Source: Hemicentrotus pulcherrimus (Eukaryota; Echinodermata; Echinoidea; Camarodonta; Strongylocentrotidae). Taken from it: 13,261 nt of DNA. A model generated the notes under the pieces. The model was not told where the DNA came from, searched no databases, and was given only the letters and a program-made list of their open reading frames with translations. The position numbers and the translations under genes were made by a program. The stretch spans positions 128,458 to 141,718 of the forward strand of contig BEXV01000814.1 of the NCBI GenBank assembly GCA_003118195.1. The letters are read 5' to 3'. Of the stretch, positions 1-9,124 are shown one piece after another (the stretch's first letter is position 1; each line of letters opens with the position of its first letter).

Positions 1-15
1 CCCCCCCCCCCCCCC
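1..15. repeat. Poly-C run at window start
   Basis: Fifteen consecutive C at the left edge. The rest of 1-252 shows no gene or clear repeat structure. Confidence 0.9.
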
Positions 16-254
16 TAGTCAAGGCCAGTGGAGTGCATACATGAAATGCTCTCAAAGTATAGACCTATGCCGTTAAGAAACCTCTTTGGAATTACACAGA
101 ACATAGGGTTTCTTGACCGTAAACCTTAGTGGAAATTATACAAATAGGATGCTTACAATCTCGATTCTCCATTTTTTTAAGTTAGATGATCAAGTTAGTG
201 TTGCATGATAATCTGCCATAATCTCTCAATGCTTTTCCGCAAAATAGGGGAATA

Positions 255-1144
255 CAGTCAAACTGGTCTATCAAAGTCACACAAGAAAATGGAAAAAGTG
301 GCCACTGTAGGCAGGTGGCCTTTCTAGACAGGTTCTACAACAAACATATCTTCCTAGAAAGACAAAATACATGACCTCTATACACAGGTGGCTGCTATTA
401 AAGGCCAAGTCCACTCCAAAAATAATTTGCTTTCAATAGATGCAGAAAAACAATAGAAACAGAGCCAAACAAAATTTGAGTAAAATCGGATAACATTATG
501 GTACATAGAAAATCACTACACAAATTGCCAATTTGGTTATCTGTTTGTGACATCATTGCCTCACTATTTAGCGATTGCTTTATATATATTTTTTTTCATC
601 TCATACCACCAAACTTGATTTCCCCATGCCTTTGCCCAGGCTATATGATTTGTATCATATTGCGTGCATGAAATTTCACAAAATCTTGTATGAATTTTGA
701 GGAATATATATTATTTTCAGAATTCATAATCATTGATTTTTAAATAAACAGTTTATCAAAATTTACATTTTTCAAGATTTAACTGAAAAAATGACTCTAT
801 ATTAGTGCATCCACATAAAAACATATTACTTTCAATATAACTACAGGATGCTGGTGTGAGGAAATAAGATTTTTAGGGGGGAAATGGGAAATTTATATTA
901 TCAATAGAAAGAAAATAATTAATGGATAGTGATGAAATGACATCACTGACTCATGAATGAGCTGCCAAATTTATTTTCGTGATTTTCAAAGTTTTTCATG
1001 TCATTAAAAATTCATAACTTTCTTATTGGTTATCTGATTTTGCTCAAACTTTTTTAATTGGTTTGTTCAAATTTTCTGCTTCTATTGTAGGTACTGGTAA
1101 GTTATTTTTGGAGTGGACTTGCCCTTTAAAGACAGGTTTGACTG
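255..1144. mobile_element. TA-flanked MITE (CAGTCAAAC ends), interrupted by a nested element
   Basis: The ends CAGTCAAACTGGTCTA (255-270) and the reverse complement of 1129-1144, CAGTCAAACCTGTCTT, form an imperfect terminal inverted repeat. TA dinucleotides flank them at 253-254 and 1145-1146. With the inner TTAA element removed, the remainder is about 160 bp and resembles 7531-7679 in ends and in internal GTAGACAGGT-like motifs. TA target duplications and CAGT ends suggest a Tc1/mariner or pogo-like non-autonomous element; the family call is inference. Confidence 0.75.
402..1125. mobile_element. TTAA-flanked long-inverted-repeat element, nested in the TA-flanked MITE
   Basis: TTAA occurs at 398-401 and 1126-1129. 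The inward termini are AGGCCAAGTCCACTCC and, on the other strand, AGGGCAAGTCCACTCC. The match continues in patches for over 100 bp; for example 475-494 pairs with 1029-1048 with two mismatches (TTTGAG(T/C)AAAATC(G/A)GATAAC). It has no coding capacity. TTAA duplication is typical of piggyBac-type transposition, so this is a likely non-autonomous piggyBac-like element (inference). Confidence 0.75.
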
Positions 1145-1146
1145 TA

Positions 1147-1486
1147 CTTTGACATTCTGGAACAGGCATGTGTAACACCTTCACGACACACAGTAAATAT
1201 CTAAGAGAGTACCTAAATGTATAATATGTGGTAAGTAGTTGGAAGACATTTGCATTCTTAACTCACTATTCTGAAACTCAAACATAAAACTTAAACATAA
1301 AATTAATAAATATATAAAATCAGTCACAAAAAACTGATGTGTGACATTGACCAAACAACTTACAAGAAAATACATATCACTTGAAAATTGTTTCTTCCTC
1401 TCAATACAACGAGCTGTCCGAGTCTCCACATTTCTGCATGCATAAAGGTAGAGCCTCATACATGAACTTTAGGAGCAATTTAATAC
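1147..1486. other. Non-coding stretch, nothing recognised
   Basis: AT-rich sequence between two inverted-repeat elements. The minus-strand open frame here has no recognisable domain or splice context. Confidence 0.6.
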
Positions 1487-1490
1487 TTAA

Positions 1491-1865
1491 AGAGATGGTT
1501 GAGTTCTGGGAAGAGGTGAAAAATGATTTGTGAGCATTGTATTATGCAAGTGTGGAAGAACATCAGATAAAAAAATGTTCCCTGAAAAAAGGCTCTTCAA
1601 AAGACTTAATATTCTAAATATGGCATGCAACATCATACAAATTAGGAAAGATTTTTATGCCACATGTTCGTTAAGTCCAATATGCATCTTTCTGGGTACA
1701 GTGCTTGTAACTTTACCAAGACTGGGCCAAATTTCTTATCATATTGATGATTCCAGAACCTTACAGTACACCGCACCAAACTTATATGCTAGATGGTCAA
1801 CCTTTTCTGATCGATTCCAAGTTTCTTACACAATGCAATCGCATAACCAGAACTCAACTTTATCA
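1491..1865. mobile_element. Candidate TTAA-flanked MITE
   Basis: TTAA lies at 1487-1490 and 1866-1869. A perfect 12-bp inverted repeat GTTGAGTTCTGG occurs near both ends (1498-1509 and 1847-1858). The outermost seven bases differ between ends. The 116-codon plus-strand open frame at 1530-1880 runs across this element and is not taken as a gene. Confidence 0.5.
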
Positions 1866-1869
1866 TTAA

Positions 1870-2888
1870 AGAGATACTGAAATGATGAACTTTCTACCCT
1901 AGCATACTATTTATTGGACAGCTCCATCTCAATGTCAACATGCCAAAAGTGCATAACCCAATATCTAATTCCCACTTCGCTGAGGGCTAGATGCAAGGAC
2001 CAATAGCGCAAGGAAGCCGCAGACTACGGGACCATACTACTACAGCTGACCCGAGATGGCGCTAGAGGGGGTTTTCGCGGTAGTGCTTCTAGTATAGTAT
2101 GGCTTTAACGGTCACAACCAATGAGACTTTTGGTCTCATGGGCCTTCTAACAACCTTTCAGGGCGTTTTCTAGACCAAGACCCACACAAGACCAGTAACA
2201 AAATCAGGTTCCTTATGTAACTTGTTGTTTTGTTGGTCTTGTGGGAACCGTATAGGCTGTCAGTATGTGGGCTGTCAGTCTATTACTCTTTTTAGTATAA
2301 ACTTGCTATCTATTGATCTGCCTCTGTTCCCTTCTGTATCTCGTCATTCTTTTCTTATCTTATAAGCTGTCTGTCTACTGGAAGATGCGAAGCGATAAAC
2401 CATCTCAAAATATCTGCTGTGGTTTTATTACGTGTACATGAATGGCAGCTGAGCACAACAAAGTAATTACCATAGACGTATTCACTAGGCTCTGTGTTAT
2501 AAAGATACAGAAATGTGCAGTTATTACACTCAACGTCATAACAAACGCCAGTTTTGCAGTGTCATTTCTGAACTAAGCATCACTGAACAAAGATGGAGCC
2601 CCGTAATCGCTGATCTAGGAATGCCTCAGCGTTATGCTAAAAACTATTTTTTTAAACCTCGTCATGACCATATGTAGTTTGATAGTGACAAAGATGTATA
2701 CTTTGCACACAAATATACCCTCACTTTAATAGTATTGACTAAATTTACACCTGCAGACATACCTGTATTGTAACCACATTTTATACAATAGCACATTGAT
2801 ATACAGTACAGAACAGAATACAGATATATCACAAAGCAAAAAATCATTAATGATCATCAAAAAAAATATATAGATATTATTTCCTGAA
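1870..2888. other. Intergenic region with small hairpins, no gene
   Basis: It holds three inverted repeats. CCATACTAC pairs with GTATAGTATGG (2032-2041 and 2091-2102). ATGAGAC/GTCTCAT has a 5-base loop (2121-2139). CCCACACAAGACCAGTAACA (2181-2200) pairs imperfectly with 2231-2245. The interval 1975-2110 is richer in GC than its surroundings and contains AGATGGCGCTA. No splice-consistent coding was seen. Confidence 0.6.
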
Positions 2889-3256
2889 TTTAGATTAATT
2901 ATATTGAACTGACTTGAAGTATTGTTTGAAATTACAGGGCATATTAATGTAAACACATATATTTCAGTGGGAAAAAAAACAAATATTGTATTAAAATAAA
3001 ATATTGAAAAATCTTGAAATTAATAGACTAAGACATCGCTTGTATAATTGCTTGTATAATTGTATACAAAAAATTAGATTAATTATATTGAACTGACTTA
3101 AAGTATTGTTTGAAATTACAGGGCATATTAATGTAAACGGATATATTTCAGTGAAAATAAAACAAATATTGTATTTAAATAAAATATTGAAAAATCTTGA
3201 AATTAATAGACTAAAACATTGCTTGTATAATTGCTTGTATAATTGTAGACAAAATA
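2889..3256. repeat. 184-bp direct tandem duplication (two units)
   Basis: Unit 1 is about 2889-3072 and unit 2 about 3073-3256, offset 184 bases, with only scattered differences (for example AAACACATA versus AAACGGATA). Each unit ends in two short repeats of GCTTGTATAATT. It is AT-rich and non-coding, and appears to be a recent duplication. Confidence 0.93.
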
Positions 3257-3909
3257 TGGTTTAGTGTAACCACAGTAACATGCCATATCAGTTTTATTAA
3301 TTGATATTTTATGTAATAACCAGAGAACCCATTACACAATATTCATAACCATTTCAGCAATATCACCCAAGTTTCTATAGTGGTGGTTTTTTTCCATTTC
3401 TTTTTATACTGCACAATCCCAATAACATCAACAATAAAATGCACATTTTATCATCAGCAATACAAGCACTCTTTAAACAATTCAATATATATAAGATAGT
3501 ACACAATCTTATTTTGGATAAGCAATGATATATTATTTAAAAAATAAAATAAAACAGTCCTCACTATGATAAAATGATATAAAGATATGTGTCTAATACA
3601 GGTTCTATATATATCAGAACATCAGATATGAAGGGAAATACAATGTAATTAGATAAGTACACATTTAAGATTAAAAAGTTAGTCACCCCCCCCCCCCTGC
3701 CCCTGTCCAATATACTGCAATCAAATCGATAAACATGCACATGTATATCTCTGTACATCCATGTAGCTTACAGAAATATAGCCAAAATATATCAAATTTG
3801 TAGTTTTCATAGATGCTTGCTTCATATCTACAAAATTTACAAAATAATGCCTGAAATATACATAATTTGTGAGGGAGAGCCCGAGAGGTACATTCCCAGC
3901 AAGTACCTG
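3257..3909. other. AT-rich intergenic stretch with a C12 run
   Basis: No gene seen. A run of 12 C lies at 3686-3697. The overlapping minus-strand open frames here are short and without family features. Confidence 0.6.
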
Positions 3910-4163
3910 TCGAGGGTTCAGTGACACAAATACGTACATTAACTCCATATTTTGCCAAAATGAGTATTTGATATCAAAATGTTCAGAAAATGAGGGCTTT
4001 CCAGGAAACAATAAGACTTAACTCCACCGGACCGGGTATTGAAGTCAATGGATAGTGAAACATAGACTTGACTCCTTAAGGCCCAAGTGCTCAGTGACAC
4101 ATAAACCACTTATTCTCAAAATGGCTGAAAAGGAGTTGCGTCTTTGTGTCACTGACCCCTCGA
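3910..4163. repeat. Inverted-repeat element, about 254 bp, CAGTGACAC motif in three places
   Basis: The left arm from 3910 (TCGAGGGTTCAGTGACACAA) pairs with the right arm ending 4163. The core CAGTGACACAAA (3919-3930) is perfect against TTTGTGTCACTG (4143-4154), and partial pairing continues inward through ACTCC and GCCA...TGAG. A direct third CAGTGACAC occurs at 4092-4100. It is probably a MITE or a foldback relic; no clear target-site duplication. Confidence 0.65.
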
Positions 4164-4780
4164 TTTCAATGAAATTATTTTGAATTTTGCACGGCATGAC
4201 TGTTAGCTTATATCAATGCTTCACCCCATACACCACTTTAAAAACTATCTATGGATGAGTTGAGCAAATATTTCAGTGATTCTATTTTACGAAAATAAAT
4301 GTGTCCATAAATTTGCATAAATTTAAGTGTCAATTAATTAGGATAACTATATAATATGAACGCGATGTGTACAGCTGGCATCAGATAATGGCAAATACAG
4401 AGGTGATCTGTGTTACACCGTCTTAAACAGAAAAAAATTTAGAGCGTTTCTGTTTATAAAGATGGAGTAAGTAAATCACTTAATTGCCTTCTGTCTCTAC
4501 ATCGGAGGTTTAACAGACACTTACTCTAGAGAAACAGCAAGATAACGAAAATTGGTATGATAATGAAATAAGTACTTTGTAAAATTCATATAACACAACA
4601 AATTTTTCTACAAACAATAAATTAAAGATAAGAAGTTTTTAAAAAATGTATACATGATAATCAGAGGTCCTTATAAGTACAGTGCGGGGCAGTGTAAAAT
4701 GTAGCAGCTATATTTCTCATGCCTAAGATCCATTTAACATTCCTTCAATTGAAATGCTGCCATGTGCCAAGGTTTATCCT
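4164..4780. other. Downstream flank of the ATG4D-like gene, no gene
   Basis: AT-rich non-coding sequence. A perfect 10-bp hairpin TAAACAGAAA/TTTCTGTTTA (4424-4433 and 4447-4456) and a nearby 8-bp inverted repeat GAGTAAGT/ACTTACTC (4465-4472 and 4519-4526) are the only structures noted. Confidence 0.55.
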
Positions 4781-4935
4781 CTAATTATCTCAAAGAACAA
4801 AGTCCTCAGATTCTTTAACGGGAACAAGGAGTCGTCCACTCTCGTCAACATGGCATATCCTGAGATATCTCTCTAGTTTGTTTGTATTGTGCTTTTATTC
4901 TGCTTCATCGTCCAGTATTCACAATGGGCACGGAA
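4781..4935 (-). pseudogene. Terminal-exon relic copy 3 (tandem duplicate of exon E)
   Basis: A second degenerate copy of exon E. It begins at CCCATTGTG, matching the IVRDG region, and shows QNKST in one frame. After a frame shift it reads KLERYLRICHVDESGRLLVP then VKESEDFVL and TGA at 4790-4792. The old TAG site is still recognisable nine bases later (4781-4783), so the TGA is a nonsense change at the penultimate Leu of FVLL. Alignment to exon E over the last 23 or so codons is nearly gap-free. An AATAAA hexamer lies at 4894-4899 (minus strand). No convincing acceptor is visible. Confidence 0.85.
4894..4899 (-). promoter_or_regulatory. Candidate poly(A) signal AATAAA in relic copy 3
   Basis: A canonical AATAAA on the gene strand, 227 bases past the stop codon. 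It sits at the position corresponding to AATAAG in exon E. Usage is not shown by the sequence. Confidence 0.35.
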
Positions 4936-4945
4936 AAGACATTTT

Positions 4946-5100
4946 CTAGATATCAAGAAGAAAAAAGTCATCAGATTCTACAACAGGGATAACAAATCTT
5001 CCGTTCTCATCCGTTGCCATCACTATACCCTGAGGTAACTCTTAGGTCTGGTGAAGTTGCGTTTATTTTGCCAGTCCCTGCATTGTCCATTGAAGCATCA
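4946..5100 (-). pseudogene. Terminal-exon relic copy 2 (tandem duplicate of exon E)
   Basis: On the minus strand this segment aligns with exon E from about the MFIVRDG codons to the stop. One frame reads CRDWQNKRNFTRPKSYLRV and then hits TAG. After about five extra bases the frame shifts and continues TDENGRFVIPVVESDDFF then LLDI and TAG at 4946-4948. Exon E has [14 protein letters not shown] and [21 protein letters not shown] in the same order. No pyrimidine-rich acceptor precedes it, so it is probably 3' UTR or flanking sequence rather than an alternative exon. It contains AATAAA (minus strand, 5062-5067) where exon E has AATAAG. Confidence 0.85.
5062..5067 (-). promoter_or_regulatory. Candidate poly(A) signal AATAAA in relic copy 2
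   Basis: The first canonical AATAAA downstream of the ATG4D-like stop, 59 bases past it. It is homologous to AATAAG in exon E. Either this or the copy at 4894-4899 could end the transcript; the sequence alone cannot decide. Confidence 0.4.
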
Positions 5101-5125
5101 TGATCCCAGTCGTATCCTCTAGGCT

Positions 5126-5323
5126 CTAGCTATCCAAAAGGACAAAGTCTTCAGATTCCTTGACAGGGGCAATGAGTCTTCCGTTCTCATCAACATGCCG
5201 CACCCTGAGATACCTCTCAGGTCTGTTGGTGTTGGTGTTCTTATTCTGCCAGTCCCCACAACGTCCGTCCCTCACAATGAACATGGGATAGTCACTGGAA
5301 TGGGAACCAAGGGGGGACACAAC
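5126..5323 (-). CDS. ATG4D: ATG4D-like terminal exon E with C-terminal LIR-like tail
   Basis: The acceptor is attttccctag|GTT. The exon encodes 65 residues and a TAG stop at 5126-5128. It begins [15 protein letters not shown], where YPMF is the last conserved fold element in ATG4D, and ends [11 protein letters not shown]. Vertebrate ATG4D ends in a closely similar SEDFVFL-type tail. F-V-L-L preceded by acidic residues fits the LC3-interacting region consensus (residues 519-522 of the joined product), so it may bind the ATG8 substrate. Between these elements is an Asn/Thr-rich stretch ([10 protein letters not shown]) without known function. Downstream of the stop lie two degenerate copies of this exon. 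Confidence 0.93.
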   Translation of the reverse strand, partial: VVSPLGSHSSDYPMFIVRDGRCGDWQNKNTNTNRPERYLRVRHVDENGRLIAPVKESEDFVLLDS

Positions 5324-5398
5324 CTAGGGAAAATAAATGTAGAATTGGGAATTTATTGATGAGTAATTCAAGTCATGTTACTCTTGAAGAAGAAGAGG

Positions 5399-5448
<50 letters not shown>

Positions 5449-5645
5449 CATGAGAATGGCAGAGACAGGGTGACAAAGAGATACAGAAAGAGATATTTTT
5501 TTTCTTTCTAACTGCTAGGTAGCAAAAGAAAAGAGGGACAGCGAGAGAAGGGGAGAGAAATTTATGGACAGAGAGGTGGGAAGGCTGAGAAAGAAAGGGA
5601 GAATTAAATTTCATTAGCAAAATGAGATAGGGAATGAGGCAGAGA

Positions 5646-5697
<52 letters not shown>

Positions 5698-8600
5698 AAT
5701 AGAATGAAGGGAGAGGTGTCCTAGATGACTTGAACACAACTATTTGCTCAAAATAGGGAATTCCCCTTCAGTTTATACCAATCACATGTGACCCTCCATT
5801 CAATGTATAATTGATTACAAGCATTTCCTTCCTCCCACTTACCGTCTTGCTTAATTCTGCTCTTGTAAAATTCTTGGAAAATACACAATGCCATTGATTC
5901 TCTAGCAGTTCTCACTTTCTCTTAGTTTTGAATTTGTATCAGAGGTTTCAGTCTCACAAGTCCTACAATCACTTAAATACAACAATTGATCTGTGGCTTT
6001 CAAACACTTTCACAATTTATACACATTGTTACTACACATATGTGTGAGGGATGTGTGATGTAGTATTTTTTCTGCCATTTTAAGGATTGTTTGTCACCTT
6101 GCTTCTCTGATGTGTTGATTCAGTCTTGCATAATACTTTGTAGGTAGGACAATTTCTGATTTCTGCAATTCTCTGCAAACTATAGATAATAGTAACCTTC
6201 TCTCAGTATAGGTATTTTCTTTGTGTTAGTGATATGCACTATACAAATAACGTTTGTTATTATTATTATTAAGGAAGCAAGAAACTTAATTTCTGGCATT
6301 ATAAGCAATCATTCAAAAGTAATGTAAATTTGCAGATCCTTTTTCCAATTTAACCATTTAATTATAGTGCTGACCCGTCCCAAACATGATGTTTGCAAAT
6401 CTTGTAAATTGACTACATCAACCAATTTCAATAACCAATGCCAAGGAAGAGACTTCAAAATGGAGACATTATGGCCCAAATTCACAAAGAAGTATTTTTC
6501 TTCACAATGCACAAATCCAAGATTTCAATCATTACTTTTTGATAATAATCAACATTAACACACTGAGCCTTTTTCTTAACAATGCACATATATGTATACC
6601 CTATGTGACATTTCTGTGTGTAAAGTACTAGCCAGTATGGATATTGATACCCAACCAAGTTTATAATAGGACATACCGTTGGAAGTTCTTTGCATAGCTG
6701 CTCAAACTGTTCCTCGGTCCTGATGTAGAAGCCTATGGTACAACTAGGATCCATCTTAGAGATACTCATCTTTCGAGGTGACATGCAGTGGAAAGACTGC
6801 AGGAAATCAAAGAAAGATGATAATAATATTAACAATAAGAAGGTTCATAAGGTTCATATTTAATGTCTATTTAACAATGACAATTATAAATACAATAATA
6901 ATAATAACAATAATAATAAAATAACAAAATAACAAAACTTGTTATAAAAAAATGATAACAATAATAACATAAATAATAATAACAATAATACAAACAATAA
7001 AAATAACACTAATAATAATAACAATAATAATAATAGTCACATTTGTATGATATCAAAATAGCATGTCCATGAAGAAGATTTTTCAAAGAATAATTGATAA
7101 AAGAAACGGAATAGAAAAGTCCACAGTATATTCCACATAACAATGAGTTTGCAAATCATCAATGCAGCGGAATAACAGAAAGAGATCAAAGACAAGTGTT
7201 ACTCATTCGATGCATGAAATATAGGGCATGTTTTAGGGTAACAAGACGGTAATGATTACAAAAGATGCTTCCACAATCAATGAATCATTGCATCCTCTGG
7301 AAATTGCCTTCTTAAAATGACTTACTCACAGGGAGAGGACTTCAGACTTTAGACTGGTAAAAACATGGGCCATGATAAATGGGGTGCATGTTGACAACTC
7401 GCTACATTTAAGGGTGTTTACGCTTTCTGGGAAAGCCTATGTCATTGAGAAACAATTGAATGCACTCCTACATACAGGGCAAACAACACATGATCTTTAA
7501 TTGAAACTGATATATACGTTTACATGTATACAGTCCAGCCTGTCTATAGCGACCGCAAAAGGGAAGCACAAACAGTGGTCCTTGTAGACAGGTTCTTTAA
7601 GTACATATAAGAAACCATCTTCAAGGCAAACAAAAATGTGGTCTTTGTAGACAGGTGGTCACTAAAGCAGGTTTGACTGTTTATACAAATGTACTCATTA
7701 TGTTTAGAGTAACATGTTCATATTTATCATAAGATCATCTGGACCTTAACACAGTAGAAGTACTTAACAATGTAAGTATACTGTGTTTGTATCCCTGCTG
7801 GTGACAGGTGTTCACATTTAGAAATACATGTATAATGTTAGTATGATATGACATCATATTGACAATATGTAACATGCTCAAGTGAAAACACAACTTTCTG
7901 ATGCACTTGAAGTTCTGGAACATTAAATCCACTGCTCAGAGCCAGAAGGATGGTAACTGAACACAAAGAGATGAGTTAAAGCCCTTCAAACTCTCTGCGG
8001 ATTAAATATAACACGTTTTGCGTTATCACTGTAATGCATGCAGATTTGCATGATAACATCATATCATGACCACCATTATCTGTTTAGAACCAGAAAGGCG
8101 TTAACTCAAATACTTTAATCAGAGAGTTAATGCCCTTCTGGCTCTCAACAGACAATAGTGACGTTTCATCTTGAACTCTCTACGTTCAGTTCATACCGCA
8201 GCAGGAACACAACAGCACGATTCAAAAGAATTGAGGTAAAGTACACATCAGTCATAGCAAGACTGGGTCCATAAGTACGCTGCATCATACCATGACATCC
8301 TCAAGTAATTTCCTCTTTGAATAAACAGATGCAGGAAAAACGTTGGGCATACATGAACGAGAGAATGGTTTGACTCATACACTGTACAACCTCCTGAAAG
8401 ACCCCTCTACTACATGTGTACATCTAGTGTAGGTAAAGGCACAGGACATCAGTATACAAGTCATGTGTTCTTCTTTTTTTCAGTCCAGTTCACTTTATTC
8501 TCATATTTAAAATAAAAAATAAGAATACTAAATAAATGGTTTTGATGCCCCTAAAAGCTAAGGCCAATGTACTTAAAGTGAGGTGATAACTGCATTCGTG

Positions 8601-9081
8601 ATAAGAGTAGTTTATAATTTACGAGTGGTGTTCGCTAACACAACACAGGCAAGACAAAAATTGGTATGCAAAGATGACTGACTCCTGTCATGATTACAGT
8701 AGAGCTTTTATGAATTTGTCATGAACCACAACTTATATGTCTCACTTGGCAGTCACTTGAGTGTGCTATTAATGGATAAGAGACGCATGAAGGGTTGACT
8801 CTCTATCAAAACCACAGTATTGCCCCAGACATTTATTTTGGATCATTATTGGTCAACGATGATCGTTTATCATTTTAGGCCCTTTGATTTTTATTTACTT
8901 CTTGCATCTTTCTCTACCCTTCTTCACAATTCTCTGTCACTGTGTCTTGCCTTTCTCCATCTTTCTCTATCTCTCTCTCTCTCTCGCCATGACTCTCTGC
9001 CTCGACATATTATTCTGCATATCTCTATCTTTCTCTGCCCATCTCTATCATTATTTTCATCCCCCTCCCCTAACCCTCTTC

Positions 9082-9124
<43 letters not shown>

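Larger units (their letters stand above)
5324..6676 (-). other. Intron between exons D and E, with GA microsatellites
   Basis: Phase 0 intron of 1353 bases. From about 5389 to 5715 the plus strand is purine-rich, including pure GA tracts at 5407-5446 and 5650-5691; the pre-mRNA is pyrimidine-rich here, just upstream of the exon E acceptor. Nothing further was recognised between 5720 and 6676 except a short ATT run near 6257-6271. Confidence 0.85.

Noticed and set aside
1530..1880. A 116-codon plus-strand open frame
   Set aside because: It runs across a TTAA-bounded inverted-repeat element, has no recognisable domain and no splice or promoter context.
2889..3256. Tandem units considered as a CRISPR array or satellite
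   Set aside because: Only two 184-bp near-identical units without spacers; a simple tandem duplication in eukaryotic DNA.
3564..4011. Overlapping minus-strand frames of 64-96 codons
   Set aside because: Cys/Tyr-rich low-complexity products crossing a poly-C run and an inverted-repeat element; no family features.
4781..5100. Exon relics as functional mutually exclusive terminal exons
   Set aside because: Neither has a pyrimidine tract with AG at a frame-compatible position, and both have frame breaks; kept only as a hypothesis for the past of copy 3.
5378..5737. A 119-codon minus-strand frame rich in Ser-Leu
   Set aside because: It is a translation of (GA/TC)n microsatellites inside intron D/E.
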